Origin: Bacillus sp. Y1
GTDB lineage: Bacteria; Bacillota; Bacilli; Bacillales; Cytobacillaceae
Direction of reading: 5' to 3'
NCBI RefSeq assembly: GCF_003586445.1
Contig: NZ_CP030028.1
Location: 4,106,501-4,170,500, forward strand
Length of the DNA stretch: 64,000 bases
A program made the translations under genes and the position numbers. Below the pieces are notes generated by a model that did not search any database, was not told the origin of the DNA, and was given only the letters and a program-made list of their open reading frames with translations. Positions 16,968 to 26,511 of the stretch are shown piece by piece. How positions within the stretch are numbered: position 1 is the stretch's first letter; every line of letters starts with the position of its first letter.

Positions 16968-17435
16968 TTAAATGGTTAGATCCTTTTTGTCTTCTTTATT
17001 ATAGGTTATTTTCCTTAGGAAGTTACCAAATCTTGACCTTTTATTCTCATATCTCTTATTTAACAAATAGCCTAGTGCCCAAACACCAATACAATTCTTC
17101 AACAAATCCACTAAAGAAAACGACCGAAAGGGAATATAGTATTGGTGCAGTTCATCTACGAGCCCATACCCAATTGCTAAGACAGCAGCAAAAACTTCTA
17201 ATCTATACGAAAGCTTTCCAAACACAAGGAAAGCCATCACTAAAAACAAATAAAGAAGACCAAATTCAAAAAGATGAGCTAACTCTAGCCCAGCACCTAT
17301 TAATAAAAGGATCTTCATATCTATCTGAGTGGAGAGCATATATACAGATTCCGGATCAAAGTTGCTCGTTTGAATCCAAATCAATGCCATATACACGAAT
17401 GGGAGAACTAAAAGAAACATTCTGATTAAAAACAT
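16968..17435 (-). CDS. VanZ-family membrane protein
   Basis: 155 aa from the ATG at 17435, five bases after GGAGG; the longer frame starts at a TTG inside that site. Four to five hydrophobic segments. The VanZ-like motif is GYGLVDELHQYYIPFRSFSLVDLLKNCIG, with the conserved DExHQ and D...N residues. VanZ-like proteins are linked to teicoplanin resistance in enterococci, but most Bacillaceae members have no known function. It follows the phosphoesterase gene by 24 bases and may be read into the RiPP operon promoter region; no terminator is seen between them. Confidence 0.8.
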   Translation of the reverse strand: MFLIRMFLLVLPFVYMALIWIQTSNFDPESVYMLSTQIDMKILLLIGAGLELAHLFEFGLLYLFLVMAFLVFGKLSYRLEVFAAVLAIGYGLVDELHQYYIPFRSFSLVDLLKNCIGVWALGYLLNKRYENKRSRFGNFLRKITYNKEDKKDLTI

Positions 17436-17459
17436 ACTAGCCTCCAATTGGGCATCCTA

Positions 17460-18176
17460 TTACAGTTTTCCATTTAAGACGACATTACTCATCATTTCTG
17501 CATTTGGATAGGCTACGTTTTTGTACTGGTCAACTACTTTTTGCAAATCATAACTTACACGGACATTGGAAGTCTGAATGCTGTCCTTATTAATTTCTAC
17601 GATACAATAGGATGCCTTACTAACTCCATCAAACGGTAGTCCTACGCTGCCTATGTTTACAATACATTTTCCACTGATGAACCGGATATATGGCTTATGA
17701 ATATGAGCATATATGTACAAATCAGCCTCTTGTGTTATCAACTTCTCTATAATTTTATCATCACTTACGTCCGGTGGCACCACATCGAATAAACTATCGG
17801 GTGTCGCATGGAAGGCATAAATCCTTACACCCTCTACCTCAAAGTTCAATTGGGATGGTAATTCTCTCAAGTAATTAACACTTTCATGTGATAAATTTGA
17901 GACGATCCAATCTCTTTCTTTGTTCATTAACTCAAGGGCATGATCTGGAACTTCCCCCCGCTGAACGCCACGGACTACCCACTCGTCTGCATTTCCTTTG
18001 ATTACTTCACAATCAAGCTCTCGAACCAAATCCAACGCACGCTGCGGTTCTGGTCCACGATAACAGATATCGCCTAGGACAAATACTTTATCTACATGTT
18101 TTTCTTTTATATCTTCTAGTACCGCATCCAGTGCAATCGCATTGCCGTGGATGTCGGATATGAATGCTAGTTTCAT
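17460..18176 (-). CDS. YfcE/MJ0936-like metallophosphoesterase
   Basis: 238 aa. Calcineurin-like metal-binding motifs in order: SDIHGN near the N-terminus (D-x-H), LGDICYRGPEP (GD-x-x-x-RGP), KGNADEW (GN-x-D), YAFHATPD and YIYAHIHKPYI (GH-type motif with His-x-His). The second part, FISGKCIVNIGSVGLPFDG, is the usual closing element. It would hydrolyse phosphodiester or phosphomonoester bonds using two metal ions; the substrate is unknown. In Bacillaceae similar genes stand alone or near cell-surface genes. It is likely co-transcribed with the VanZ-like gene. Confidence 0.85.
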   Translation of the reverse strand: MKLAFISDIHGNAIALDAVLEDIKEKHVDKVFVLGDICYRGPEPQRALDLVRELDCEVIKGNADEWVVRGVQRGEVPDHALELMNKERDWIVSNLSHESVNYLRELPSQLNFEVEGVRIYAFHATPDSLFDVVPPDVSDDKIIEKLITQEADLYIYAHIHKPYIRFISGKCIVNIGSVGLPFDGVSKASYCIVEINKDSIQTSNVRVSYDLQKVVDQYKNVAYPNAEMMSNVVLNGKL

Positions 18177-18224
18177 TGTAATACCTCATTTCATAATTTC
18201 ATTTCAGTGTTAAAGTGTAAGAAT

Positions 18225-19379
18225 TCAAATAGTAACTTCAGCATCTATTTGTTTAATATGATTTGAACCAGTCTTACTAATTTTTTTTCCTAGTCTCATT
18301 GAAGGCACTTCTACAAATTTATAAGAAATAGTGGCCACTATTATACTAATAATAAAAGACAGAACCCAAATAAGTCCTATATGTATTTTCCCATGATACA
18401 GATGAATAAATGTAAACAAAACAATACAGTGATATAAGTATAAACTATATGAAATTTCTCCTAAGTAATGGATAGGTTTTAATAGCAATAATTTTGATAT
18501 TTTAGAAACGCTTAGAGATAAAATTATAAGAATACTTGCCCCCAATGTTACTACCCAACTATCTAATATTGTTGCAAGAAATGCATCACGCGAACCAAAT
18601 ATTATTCCTAAAGCAAAAGCTGGCTTTGCATATAAATAGACAAATAAACCGAAACCCAAAAGTGTATACTTAAATTTTGTTGAGAGATTCCCAAAATATT
18701 TAATAAGATATTCTTTATTTCTTGCTAAAATCGCCCCAACAATAAACATTGAGATGTAATGAATAGTTTGAAAGTAATCATGATTACTCGGTTTTGAGGA
18801 TGTAATATAAAAAATAAACGCTATAGTACTAAAAAAAAATGCAACTCCTAAAGCTTTTTTCCAACTTAACTTTATCACTATAAACGCAATTAATGGAAAA
18901 ATTAGTGAGATTCTCATTTCATGAACTAAAGACCATAAAACAGGATTATAATGTACGTTTGCAAAACTCTTTATTAATAGTAAGTGATCAACTAGTGTTT
19001 TTACATTAAAATTACCACTCCAAGATGCATTAAACCAATTGCTTAATTGTACTATATCACCACTATAATATAAGGAGGACACTACTAAAACCAAAAATAA
19101 AGACACATAAAAAGGGATATAAATTCTTAAAAATCTTTTTAGAATAAAAGGGAAATAGGCAACTTTCACATCTCTATAAAACGGCAGTGATAAAACAAAA
19201 CCACTTAATATAAAGAATAGGGTTACAGCCTCACTTCCTGCAACAAAAAATCTTAATGGACCAAATTCAATAAGTTGTGTAATCTTAGAGGTTTGCAGAA
19301 CTAACATAAAATGTCCCAATACCACTGCTAAAGCTGCTATTCCTCTTAAGGAATCTAATTCTTCATATCTAGTCCTCAT
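18225..19379 (-). CDS. acyltransferase 3 (OafA-like) membrane protein
   Basis: 384 aa, about ten hydrophobic segments. The N-terminal motif LDSLRGIAALAVVLGHFML contains the R and catalytic His of acyltransferase-3 enzymes. FFILSGFVLSLPFYRD follows, and the C-terminal half has the typical GEISYSLYLYHCIVL. These integral membrane enzymes transfer acetyl or other acyl groups to surface or secreted polysaccharides. Its place beyond the exopolysaccharide flippase, with two paralogous genes, suggests decoration of the same polymer. Its transcription unit is separate from the main eps run. Confidence 0.88.
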   Translation of the reverse strand: MRTRYEELDSLRGIAALAVVLGHFMLVLQTSKITQLIEFGPLRFFVAGSEAVTLFFILSGFVLSLPFYRDVKVAYFPFILKRFLRIYIPFYVSLFLVLVVSSLYYSGDIVQLSNWFNASWSGNFNVKTLVDHLLLIKSFANVHYNPVLWSLVHEMRISLIFPLIAFIVIKLSWKKALGVAFFFSTIAFIFYITSSKPSNHDYFQTIHYISMFIVGAILARNKEYLIKYFGNLSTKFKYTLLGFGLFVYLYAKPAFALGIIFGSRDAFLATILDSWVVTLGASILIILSLSVSKISKLLLLKPIHYLGEISYSLYLYHCIVLFTFIHLYHGKIHIGLIWVLSFIISIIVATISYKFVEVPSMRLGKKISKTGSNHIKQIDAEVTI

Positions 19380-19421
19380 TTTATTACCTCCAACTTCATA
19401 TTTTCATTAGCAAATAGAAGG

Positions 19422-20492
19422 TTAAATTTCCACTTGCTTAGTATCAGAACTATTTTGCTGCTTTAAGATAACTTTTTGAATACTTTTTCTTAATACTTCA
19501 GTATGCCTTTCTGTAATCATGGCTAAAAACCAAGAGTATGTTAGTACAGACAGTGCAAGTACAACCTTTACTAACAGAGTTGTTTTTGAAAATGGCCATA
19601 ATGGTGATACTAACCAAGTTAAAATTAGGTTAGCTAATGGATAATGGGCAAGATATAAAGTAAAGGAAAAACCTGCCAAATGCTTTGGGATATTGGTTTT
19701 CAAGTTACTAGACTCCTGGTTATAGAACGAAATAATAATGTATACAAATAATGCACTGGTAATCCCGACTTTAATATCCTTTAGAAATGTGGCCATAGTA
19801 GCTGGGTAATTCATTGAGATAAACAATAACGCTAAACTAAATAATGTAATTACACTTTGTATTTTCTTATCTTGTAGGTTTAGCAATTTGATAAATGGAA
19901 TAATAGCACCTAACATCCATACTAAAAAATAAAGCATTATATGGGGTCCAACAAACAGTGCAATTGAAATAAATAATGTTAAATAAAAAGCTTTTTTCCC
20001 AACTGTCTTAGAATGAATTGTTAGTATTAGACATGGGAAAAGCAAATAATAACAAAACTCATAACTCAAACTCCATAAGGGACCATTCATACCATAAGGA
20101 TCAACTAAAATCTTTTGCAGAAAGAAAATATTACCAACAAAAGTTTGCCAGTTTAAACTTTCTACTAACTTATGGTAACCAAATATTGAAACCTGGATGT
20201 TACCAATAATATAAGTTAAAATAAGACATGGTATTAGCACTATCCACAATCTAGTTACCCTCTTTATTAGATAATCACTCCAACTCCATTTTCCGTTATT
20301 AATAGTCTTTATTAATGTAGAAGAAATGAAGTAACCACTTTAAACAAAGAATACCATTACTGCTTGGTATCCAGGTAAAGGAACATAAAAATGAAATAAA
20401 AACACTACCATTGCAGATACAAATCTTAATAAATCTAATATATTTGATGCTTTACTATCATTATTAATAAAGGAAACAGTTAGTTTAAACAC
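19422..20492 (-). pseudogene. acyltransferase 3 gene with in-frame nonsense codon
   Basis: A continuous frame runs from GTG 20492 (GGGAG upstream) to 19422 and is interrupted only by TAA at 20342-20340. The N-terminal part reads ILDLLRFVSAMVVFLFHFY, with the family Arg and His. The stop falls inside the invariant motif: VMVFFV-stop-SGYFISST, where a Leu or Ile codon is expected (TTA to TAA is one base). The rest (275 aa, from WIVLIPC) includes GPLWSLSYEFCYYLLFPC and AGFSFTLYLAHYPL. The full protein would be 356 aa. Because the remainder is intact, the mutation is recent or a sequencing error. Confidence 0.88.
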
Positions 20493-20528
20493 TTTTTACA
20501 CTCCCTATAGTTTGTTAGTAGTTAAAAA

Positions 20529-20554
20529 AAACTATCTTCTATATAAGATAGTTT
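20529..20554 (-). terminator. terminator between acyltransferase genes
   Basis: AAACTATCTT and AAGATAGTTT form a ten-base perfect stem; on the minus strand it is followed by TTTTTTTAAC. It would end transcription from the acyltransferase gene at 20880-21938. Confidence 0.75.
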
Positions 20555-20879
20555 GAAGTAGTTTTATTTTTCCCTTTGCTGGTATATATCCTAAAAATAA
20601 AAAGAAATTGAGATATTATTCCATACAAATTCAACTAGGAATGTTCTTATATACTTTTTATTTACTGTATATGTTCAAAAGATTTACATATTAGCTTTTA
20701 AACCTCATACATATTAGATGGGTATAGATAAAGCAAATTTTTCATGGAAATAAATAAAGTAATACTTAAGAACGAAGGTCATTAACGGAATTACTTTTAA
20801 TTAAAGGAAACATTATTAATAGTGTATACTATCTCAAATAGTTTAAGACACTGGCGTTAGTAAATGTGTTCCTTTTTGA
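20555..20879. other. AT-rich intergenic region, no gene seen
   Basis: 325 bases between the terminator and the next acyltransferase gene. All frames have many stops, no ribosome-site/start combination is convincing, and I see no repeat or conserved dyad. Confidence 0.6.
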
Positions 20880-21938
20880 TCAATTAAAATTACGATTCCG
20901 TGCGGTAGTAATCATCTTTACAAAATTAATTTGTTTAAAATACGATTTTACTTTTTGTATCCATTCATAAGATACATATGATAAAACAAAGACAATTAAA
21001 GGGTATACGGATTGCCAAACAACACTATTATTTATATAGGATAAGTTTAAAAAGTTTACACTTAAATTAATAATTCCTATAAAAAATACATGGATCACAA
21101 ATATACCAAGAGAATTTGAACCGATTTTATTTATTATCGAACCTTTTCCTAATTGACTATATTTTAATACAAATAGAAATAGGGACAAGGAAATGAATGC
21201 AGTTGATAAAAAATAACTTCCCTTAGGTTGTGCAAATTGTGTTATTAATATATATCTTTCTATCATCTGAGTAAATGAAAAGAATAAAAATAAAAAAGAT
21301 AAAGTCAATGGCTTTATCTTTATCTTTTTTATCTGATCCGATTTCAAACCTAAAAAATATCCCAGTGTTGTGTACATTAATCCAAAGCACATGGTATCTC
21401 TTGTACGTAAAGGTAATTCAAAAAACATTGTGTAAGATTCACCTAATAATGCAATTGTGTTTAAGATTATAGATACTAACAAAAGGATGCCTATTTTATT
21501 ATAAAACGCAAATATACTAATTATTAAAATGCTCCAAATTAATGCCGTAAGAAACCATAATTGAAAACCACTTGTACTATCTCCATAGTATAAAACATTT
21601 ATTAAGGTTTGATTTTTTAACAAACTAACATAGTCATTTTTTAGCGTTCCAATAACCTGTCTGCTTAAAATATCATATATAAAATAAAATAATACCCAAC
21701 AGAAATATATTTTTATAATTCTTGAAAGATACTTTTTGAGTTGTCCCATAAGAGTGTTCTGTTTTGCTATTGTTTGATTAAACAAATAACCCGATGACAT
21801 AAAAAAGAATGGTACTGCGAATCTTGAAAAAGTGTGAAGTATAAAACCTATTTCATTACTGAATAAGTTTGTATGGATAAATACCACACCGAGGATTGCA
21901 AAAAACTTAAAAAAATCGATTGAATAGTTTCTTTCCAT
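20880..21938 (-). CDS. acyltransferase 3 family membrane protein
   Basis: 352 aa from the ATG at 21938 (MERNYSIDFFKF), seven bases after AAAGGGG; the GTG three codons earlier is less well placed. The family N-terminus is YSIDFFKFFAILGVVFIHTN (catalytic His in FIHT), then RFAVPFFFMSSGYLFNQ and, near the C-terminus, IGSNSLGIFVIHVFFIG. About ten hydrophobic segments. Likely an O-acyl transferase for the nearby polysaccharide. It is more similar to WecH/OafA-type acetyltransferases than to the two other acyltransferase genes here. Very AT-rich, like its surroundings. Confidence 0.85.
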   Translation of the reverse strand: MERNYSIDFFKFFAILGVVFIHTNLFSNEIGFILHTFSRFAVPFFFMSSGYLFNQTIAKQNTLMGQLKKYLSRIIKIYFCWVLFYFIYDILSRQVIGTLKNDYVSLLKNQTLINVLYYGDSTSGFQLWFLTALIWSILIISIFAFYNKIGILLLVSIILNTIALLGESYTMFFELPLRTRDTMCFGLMYTTLGYFLGLKSDQIKKIKIKPLTLSFLFLFFSFTQMIERYILITQFAQPKGSYFLSTAFISLSLFLFVLKYSQLGKGSIINKIGSNSLGIFVIHVFFIGIINLSVNFLNLSYINNSVVWQSVYPLIVFVLSYVSYEWIQKVKSYFKQINFVKMITTARNRNFN

Positions 21939-21947
21939 TTTATTCAC

Positions 21948-22631
21948 CCCTTTATTCTGTTTTACTTAATAATTTGTTTATCAAAAGAAAAAATACATTA
22001 TTTTAAATAATACTCACATAAAATTAAGAAACTTTAAATTTATATTCATTATTATTGATATAATCGTAACCTTTTTTTATAAACTGCATCAACTAAAGGA
22101 TCTTTTTCACTAAGGAAAAAAATTATTCAATTTAATAGTTCCATAATTAACTTCAGGTCCAAGAAAGAGTATTGAATATAATTTAAAGAAAATTGTTTCT
22201 TCAAGAATACTGCTCTTCCCCTTAAAATTCCCCATTTCTTTCCTTTTTACCATTTGCAATCATTTGCAAAACTAGTTTCCAAAATACTTAGTTCCTTTTA
22301 CCCCGTAAGTCTACCCACTCTATTTATTCAATAAAACCTTTAGTTGTTTCAATATGAAATATACCATTTTTATATATGCGAATGTTTTGGTTTCAAGTTC
22401 ATCAGAAAAGCATTTAGGTTCTCATTCATCACTTTTTTCAAAATACAAAACAAGCTAATAAAATTATTAATAGCTGGGTTACTACAAGTATATTCCTCTA
22501 CACTAAAGTAATTATCTAGCTAATTAGTAACTTAAGAATGTGTCTTTAACCTCCTAAAGATGTCTATACAAAATATTCCAATCTTTCATATACTCTTATT
22601 GATTACTTTAAAAAACCAAGGAGGAGACTAT
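21948..22631. other. AT-rich divergent intergenic region
   Basis: About 680 bases between two divergently transcribed genes. No frame longer than a few tens of codons has a ribosome site and I see no remnant of a known gene. It must contain promoters for both sides, but I cannot fix them. AAGGAGGAG at about 22619 belongs to the short frame that starts at 22632. Confidence 0.55.
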
Positions 22632-22697
22632 ATGAAAAAAAGATCCGAGAAAATTATTTCTACAAAGCCCCCTATTATGATAGGTGTTTATCAATGA
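22632..22697 (+). CDS. short upstream frame (21 aa) overlapping the beta-helix gene
   Basis: ATG with a strong ribosome site (AAGGAGGAG), encoding MKKRSEKIISTKPPIMIGVY and a final Gln. Its TGA overlaps the ATG of the following large frame (ATGA). It is either a short coupled leader frame or the true N-terminus of the beta-helix protein separated from it by a frameshift. A weak AGGTG site before the second ATG makes coupling possible. Confidence 0.5.
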   Translation: MKKRSEKIISTKPPIMIGVYQ

Positions 22698-24742
22698 CTT
22701 CTAACTCTTATTTAATTGAGTTAACACGTTGGAACATTAAAAATGATGGAACTGATGCTGCATCGACTTCTTCAGGTATAAATGCTGCCTTAAGTTGGGC
22801 TGAGCAGGAGGGCTATAACGAAGTAGTACTACCTAGAGGAGTATATCTAATTGATGAAAATAACCCTATAAAACCCTATAGCTTTATGACTTTTAATCTA
22901 AGTGGAGCAACATTAAGAATTAGGAATAATAACTTACCAAAATATGCAATAATTTTATTAGCAAATAATCAGAAATACACACAAATCACAAACGGTAAAA
23001 TAGAAGGCGACCGATATAATCATAATTATTCAGGAGGAGGTACCCACGAGTTCGGGGTCGGTATTGAACTAAGAAATGGTGTTGAGAACATAAAAATAAA
23101 TAATCTAGAGATATATAACACTACTGGTGATGGAATACTTGGCATTACATCTTTTGGTGGCATCGGGGGAAATTTCCCTAAGCTCGCTGATAATATGGAA
23201 CCCGGTGGTATAAATACTTCCACAGGTGCTTTGACACAAGAAACTAACCGTATTAGGTCAAAAGTTAACATTCCTATGGTCCCCCAAATTACTAATTTAG
23301 GTTATTTCGGACTATATGGTGATAGTTTTGGAGGAATCGGAAAAGAAATTACTACAGATATTTATGATGTAATATTTTATAAAAATGATAATTCCTTTTT
23401 ATCTTCGGTAACTGAGCTTCATTTTTTTGATGAAGTTGAAGTTCCTCTAGGCGCAAGTTATGCAAAAGTAGTTTTACACCAGAAAAATGTACCTTCCTCA
23501 ACGGGGAATACTATTCTTATAAGAACTCCCGAATTCCCGAAATATGTCTTCATTGAAAACTGTAATATTCACCACTGCCGTAGACTAGGAGTAGCTATTT
23601 GCGGAATGAAATATTGCTATATTAATTCCTGTGAGATTCATCATATTAGTGGAATTGCTCCACAAGGTGCAATTGATATTGAAGATGGATATGATTTAAA
23701 TCAGTATATATTTATTAACGGAAACAATATATACGATAATAAAAGCTACAATATAATTGCTGTAGCTGGTAAACACCTAAGTATCACTAACAATAGAATA
23801 CAATTAGGAATTTTCACTATTAATTCCGGTGTAAATAAAGCTATTGTTGAAAACAACTATTTCTATAACTGTGGCCCACGACTTGAAGGAGAAACTGTAT
23901 TCTCCAATAACTATATATATGGTTCTAAACTATTACTTTTGGGTAATAGTCAACAAATTATATCTAACTGCCAATTCCAAAATAGTCCTATTGTGTTTAA
24001 TAAACTTAAAGCATATGTTGTTCTGATCAATAACTCTAAATTTACTTTTGATGAGGATTTTAAATTCGCTTCTTTGAATCCTGGCTCTCCATTAATTTTT
24101 AGTATTGAGCCCCAAACAATAACTGATTCTACATTTGAAGGGTGTGGAATTGAAGCATTTGCCGCTGTTCCAAATGGAGCACATGACTGGATTTTATCAA
24201 ATGTTATTTTTTATAATACTAGGCACCCTGAAAATAGAATATTTAAATTACCTCCTGGTATATATAAAGGTTGTAAATTTATTAATAGTGGTAGACTTGG
24301 AGAGAGCTCCGGAGCAATAAATACCAAGTATGAATTTGATGGCTGTCACTTTGAGTGGTCAACTTATCCATTGTTTTATTTTGCTCCATCAAGTAAAATT
24401 CATTTCTTCAGTGTAAATAACTGTCATTTTGATAATTTGAATAGTTATGATGCTAGCTTTTTTATTAATGGAAATTGGGGTAATATTCACCTTTCAAATA
24501 ATACTTTTAATTATCCTAACGGTAACAGAATGTATATGATAGATGTAAGAAATACTGCGGTAGTAGATAATTTTGTTGTAACCAACAATACTTTTCTGTC
24601 AAACGGTATGATTAGTTTGAGTGTTAGCGCTTCAACAATCCCCGTGATTTTTAGAGATAACTTTTTAACAAAATCACCTACAAGATTATTAAGTAATCAT
24701 ATTCAACTTAATAATATCGTAGATAATATCCTGATTCCGTGA
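22694..24742 (+). CDS. right-handed parallel beta-helix (pectate-lyase-like) protein
   Basis: 682 aa. The N-terminus has the beta-helix entry of phage tailspike and pectate-lyase-like proteins (RWNIKNDGTDAASTSSGINA, then EVVLPRGVYLI). A long Asn-rich region with repeating beta-helix coils follows (NCNIHHCRRLGVAICGM, NSCEIHHISG, NGNNIYDNKSYNIIAVAGK, ENNYFYNCG). No signal peptide is seen in either possible N-terminus. Proteins of this fold bind, cleave or modify polysaccharides. Its position beside an exopolysaccharide operon, on the opposite strand, suggests a polysaccharide-active enzyme, but catalytic residues cannot be assigned. Confidence 0.75.
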   Translation: MTSNSYLIELTRWNIKNDGTDAASTSSGINAALSWAEQEGYNEVVLPRGVYLIDENNPIKPYSFMTFNLSGATLRIRNNNLPKYAIILLANNQKYTQITNGKIEGDRYNHNYSGGGTHEFGVGIELRNGVENIKINNLEIYNTTGDGILGITSFGGIGGNFPKLADNMEPGGINTSTGALTQETNRIRSKVNIPMVPQITNLGYFGLYGDSFGGIGKEITTDIYDVIFYKNDNSFLSSVTELHFFDEVEVPLGASYAKVVLHQKNVPSSTGNTILIRTPEFPKYVFIENCNIHHCRRLGVAICGMKYCYINSCEIHHISGIAPQGAIDIEDGYDLNQYIFINGNNIYDNKSYNIIAVAGKHLSITNNRIQLGIFTINSGVNKAIVENNYFYNCGPRLEGETVFSNNYIYGSKLLLLGNSQQIISNCQFQNSPIVFNKLKAYVVLINNSKFTFDEDFKFASLNPGSPLIFSIEPQTITDSTFEGCGIEAFAAVPNGAHDWILSNVIFYNTRHPENRIFKLPPGIYKGCKFINSGRLGESSGAINTKYEFDGCHFEWSTYPLFYFAPSSKIHFFSVNNCHFDNLNSYDASFFINGNWGNIHLSNNTFNYPNGNRMYMIDVRNTAVVDNFVVTNNTFLSNGMISLSVSASTIPVIFRDNFLTKSPTRLLSNHIQLNNIVDNILIP

Positions 24743-24749
24743 ACAAGAC

Positions 24750-24780
24750 CATAGTCGCCTAGTTTAACTAGGTGACTATG
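24750..24780. terminator. hairpin between convergent genes
   Basis: CATAGTCGCCTAG pairs with CTAGGTGACTATG around a five-base loop (one G-T pair). It lies between the convergent beta-helix and flippase genes and probably ends transcription from both sides, although neither side has a long T-tract. Confidence 0.6.
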
Positions 24781-24822
24781 ATTATAACGATAAGCCCCAA
24801 CACCTAGTTTAATTCTCAAAAC

Positions 24823-26376
24823 CTAAATACTCTTTGAAATTTTTTTAACCCTTTTTTGGAATCTAGCCTCTTTATATGAAGAAATCACATTTAACAAGTA
24901 TCCAAACTCATCTTTCTTATTAAAAATAATTATATAGATTAGATTAGGAACTATAATACATACCAGCCCTTTTACTATTAAGGAGATTAAACTGTTTCCA
25001 GGTGTAGAAATTTGACAAATAATACTCGTTATATAACATATAGTAACTGTTAGCACTGTATAATAACTATATGTTACGAAGTATGTATGCACAGGTTTTT
25101 TAAATAAATGCTTATACACAATAATTGGTTGTGAAAAGAAAACTGTTAAAATAGTACTTACCATGGTTCCAATAAATATACCAACTAGTCCAAGAGATTT
25201 AACAAGGATAATTGAAACCACTAAATTAATTAACCCTTCTAGTATTGGTATATACTTATCTTGTGTGAATAAACCAGCCTTATTTTTAAATGTTGCTATT
25301 GAAGTACGCATTCCTAATAGGTATAAATTTATAATAATAAAAATAAACGTAATATTATCCAATACATATGCTTTTCCTAACCACCACGAAATAAATGGCC
25401 CTAATACATTAAAGAGAAATATTACGACTATTGAATAGATCCAGAAGTTAATAAAAAATGTTACTTTAAATATTGAGTAATTTTTTTCAATAGTCTCGGT
25501 TGCTATTAAATTCCCCACACTTGCTCCAATTCCTCCAAGTATAGAATTCACAACTGCTGTCGCTTGATTAATTACCATTGTGTAGTTTGAATATATACCT
25601 ACAGCAGCTAAACCAATAAAAGAAGATATTAATAGATTATCTACCCCAAATACTAAAAATCCACCAAAATTATGCAAGAACATCGCCTTTACGTTAGTTT
25701 TAAGATTAACTTTAGTTTCATACTCTAAATGATGCTTTTCTTTTGTTTTTATATATGAATAACGTGTGTTAACAATTCTCCCATTAACTATATTTTGTAT
25801 AATATATAAAAATAGCTCTAGAAGTAGATAGAAAATAAAGTTTTTTGTTAGGACTAATACGACTATTTTGAAAAGTGTGGTTATTATTTGGAAGTAGAGG
25901 TTTGTTCTTGCTATTACATAACCCTTCTGATCTGCATTTATTAATGACCATTTATGAGCATTTAAGTATGAAATAACACTCTTTGCGACAAATAGAAAAT
26001 AAACTATTGTTAGGTTATTTATAGACGCCTCATCTTTAATTAGCCCCCCTAAAAATGGGAAAAGCGCCAGACTAAATACTACTACAATCAGTGCTAGTAT
26101 GCTGTATATCCTTTTATAAAGTTGCACTAATGCAATTACCTTATATTTATTATTCTCTGCTAATGGTTTATATAAGTTATAAACTATACTTATTCCAATA
26201 CCACCTTCGACTAACACCATCACTGAAAAGATATTTGTTAATAACCCATTTATTCCTAAGTAATTTATATTTAAATTATCTATTAGAACTTTCCTTGAAA
26301 CAAATCCTAATAAAATTATAACTATCTGAGATAAAATTCCAATTGAAATGTTTTTTAATGAATTATTTATCCTCAT
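24823..26376 (-). CDS. MOP-superfamily polysaccharide flippase (Wzx/EpsK-type)
   Basis: 517 aa, 12-14 predicted helices. The N-terminus is typical of polysaccharide flippases (IGILSQIVIILLGFVSRKVL, then YLGINGLLTNIFSVMVLVEG). Charged loops such as GGIGASVGNLIATETIEKNY are also family-like. It should move the lipid-linked repeat unit across the membrane for outside polymerisation. It is the last gene of the eps run and is separated from the glycosyltransferase before it by about 135 bases, without an obvious promoter. In B. subtilis the flippase is also a late eps gene. Confidence 0.88.
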   Translation of the reverse strand: MRINNSLKNISIGILSQIVIILLGFVSRKVLIDNLNINYLGINGLLTNIFSVMVLVEGGIGISIVYNLYKPLAENNKYKVIALVQLYKRIYSILALIVVVFSLALFPFLGGLIKDEASINNLTIVYFLFVAKSVISYLNAHKWSLINADQKGYVIARTNLYFQIITTLFKIVVLVLTKNFIFYLLLELFLYIIQNIVNGRIVNTRYSYIKTKEKHHLEYETKVNLKTNVKAMFLHNFGGFLVFGVDNLLISSFIGLAAVGIYSNYTMVINQATAVVNSILGGIGASVGNLIATETIEKNYSIFKVTFFINFWIYSIVVIFLFNVLGPFISWWLGKAYVLDNITFIFIIINLYLLGMRTSIATFKNKAGLFTQDKYIPILEGLINLVVSIILVKSLGLVGIFIGTMVSTILTVFFSQPIIVYKHLFKKPVHTYFVTYSYYTVLTVTICYITSIICQISTPGNSLISLIVKGLVCIIVPNLIYIIIFNKKDEFGYLLNVISSYKEARFQKRVKKISKSI

Positions 26377-26511
26377 TTTATCTTCCTTTTTATGCCAAAG
26401 TTAAGTTAATTACACTTAATTGATATTAATTCTAATTTTCAAGTTCTATATACAGAAAATTCAGGACATCACTTTATTAATCTATAATTTTTATTAAATA
26501 CTATTACTGTG

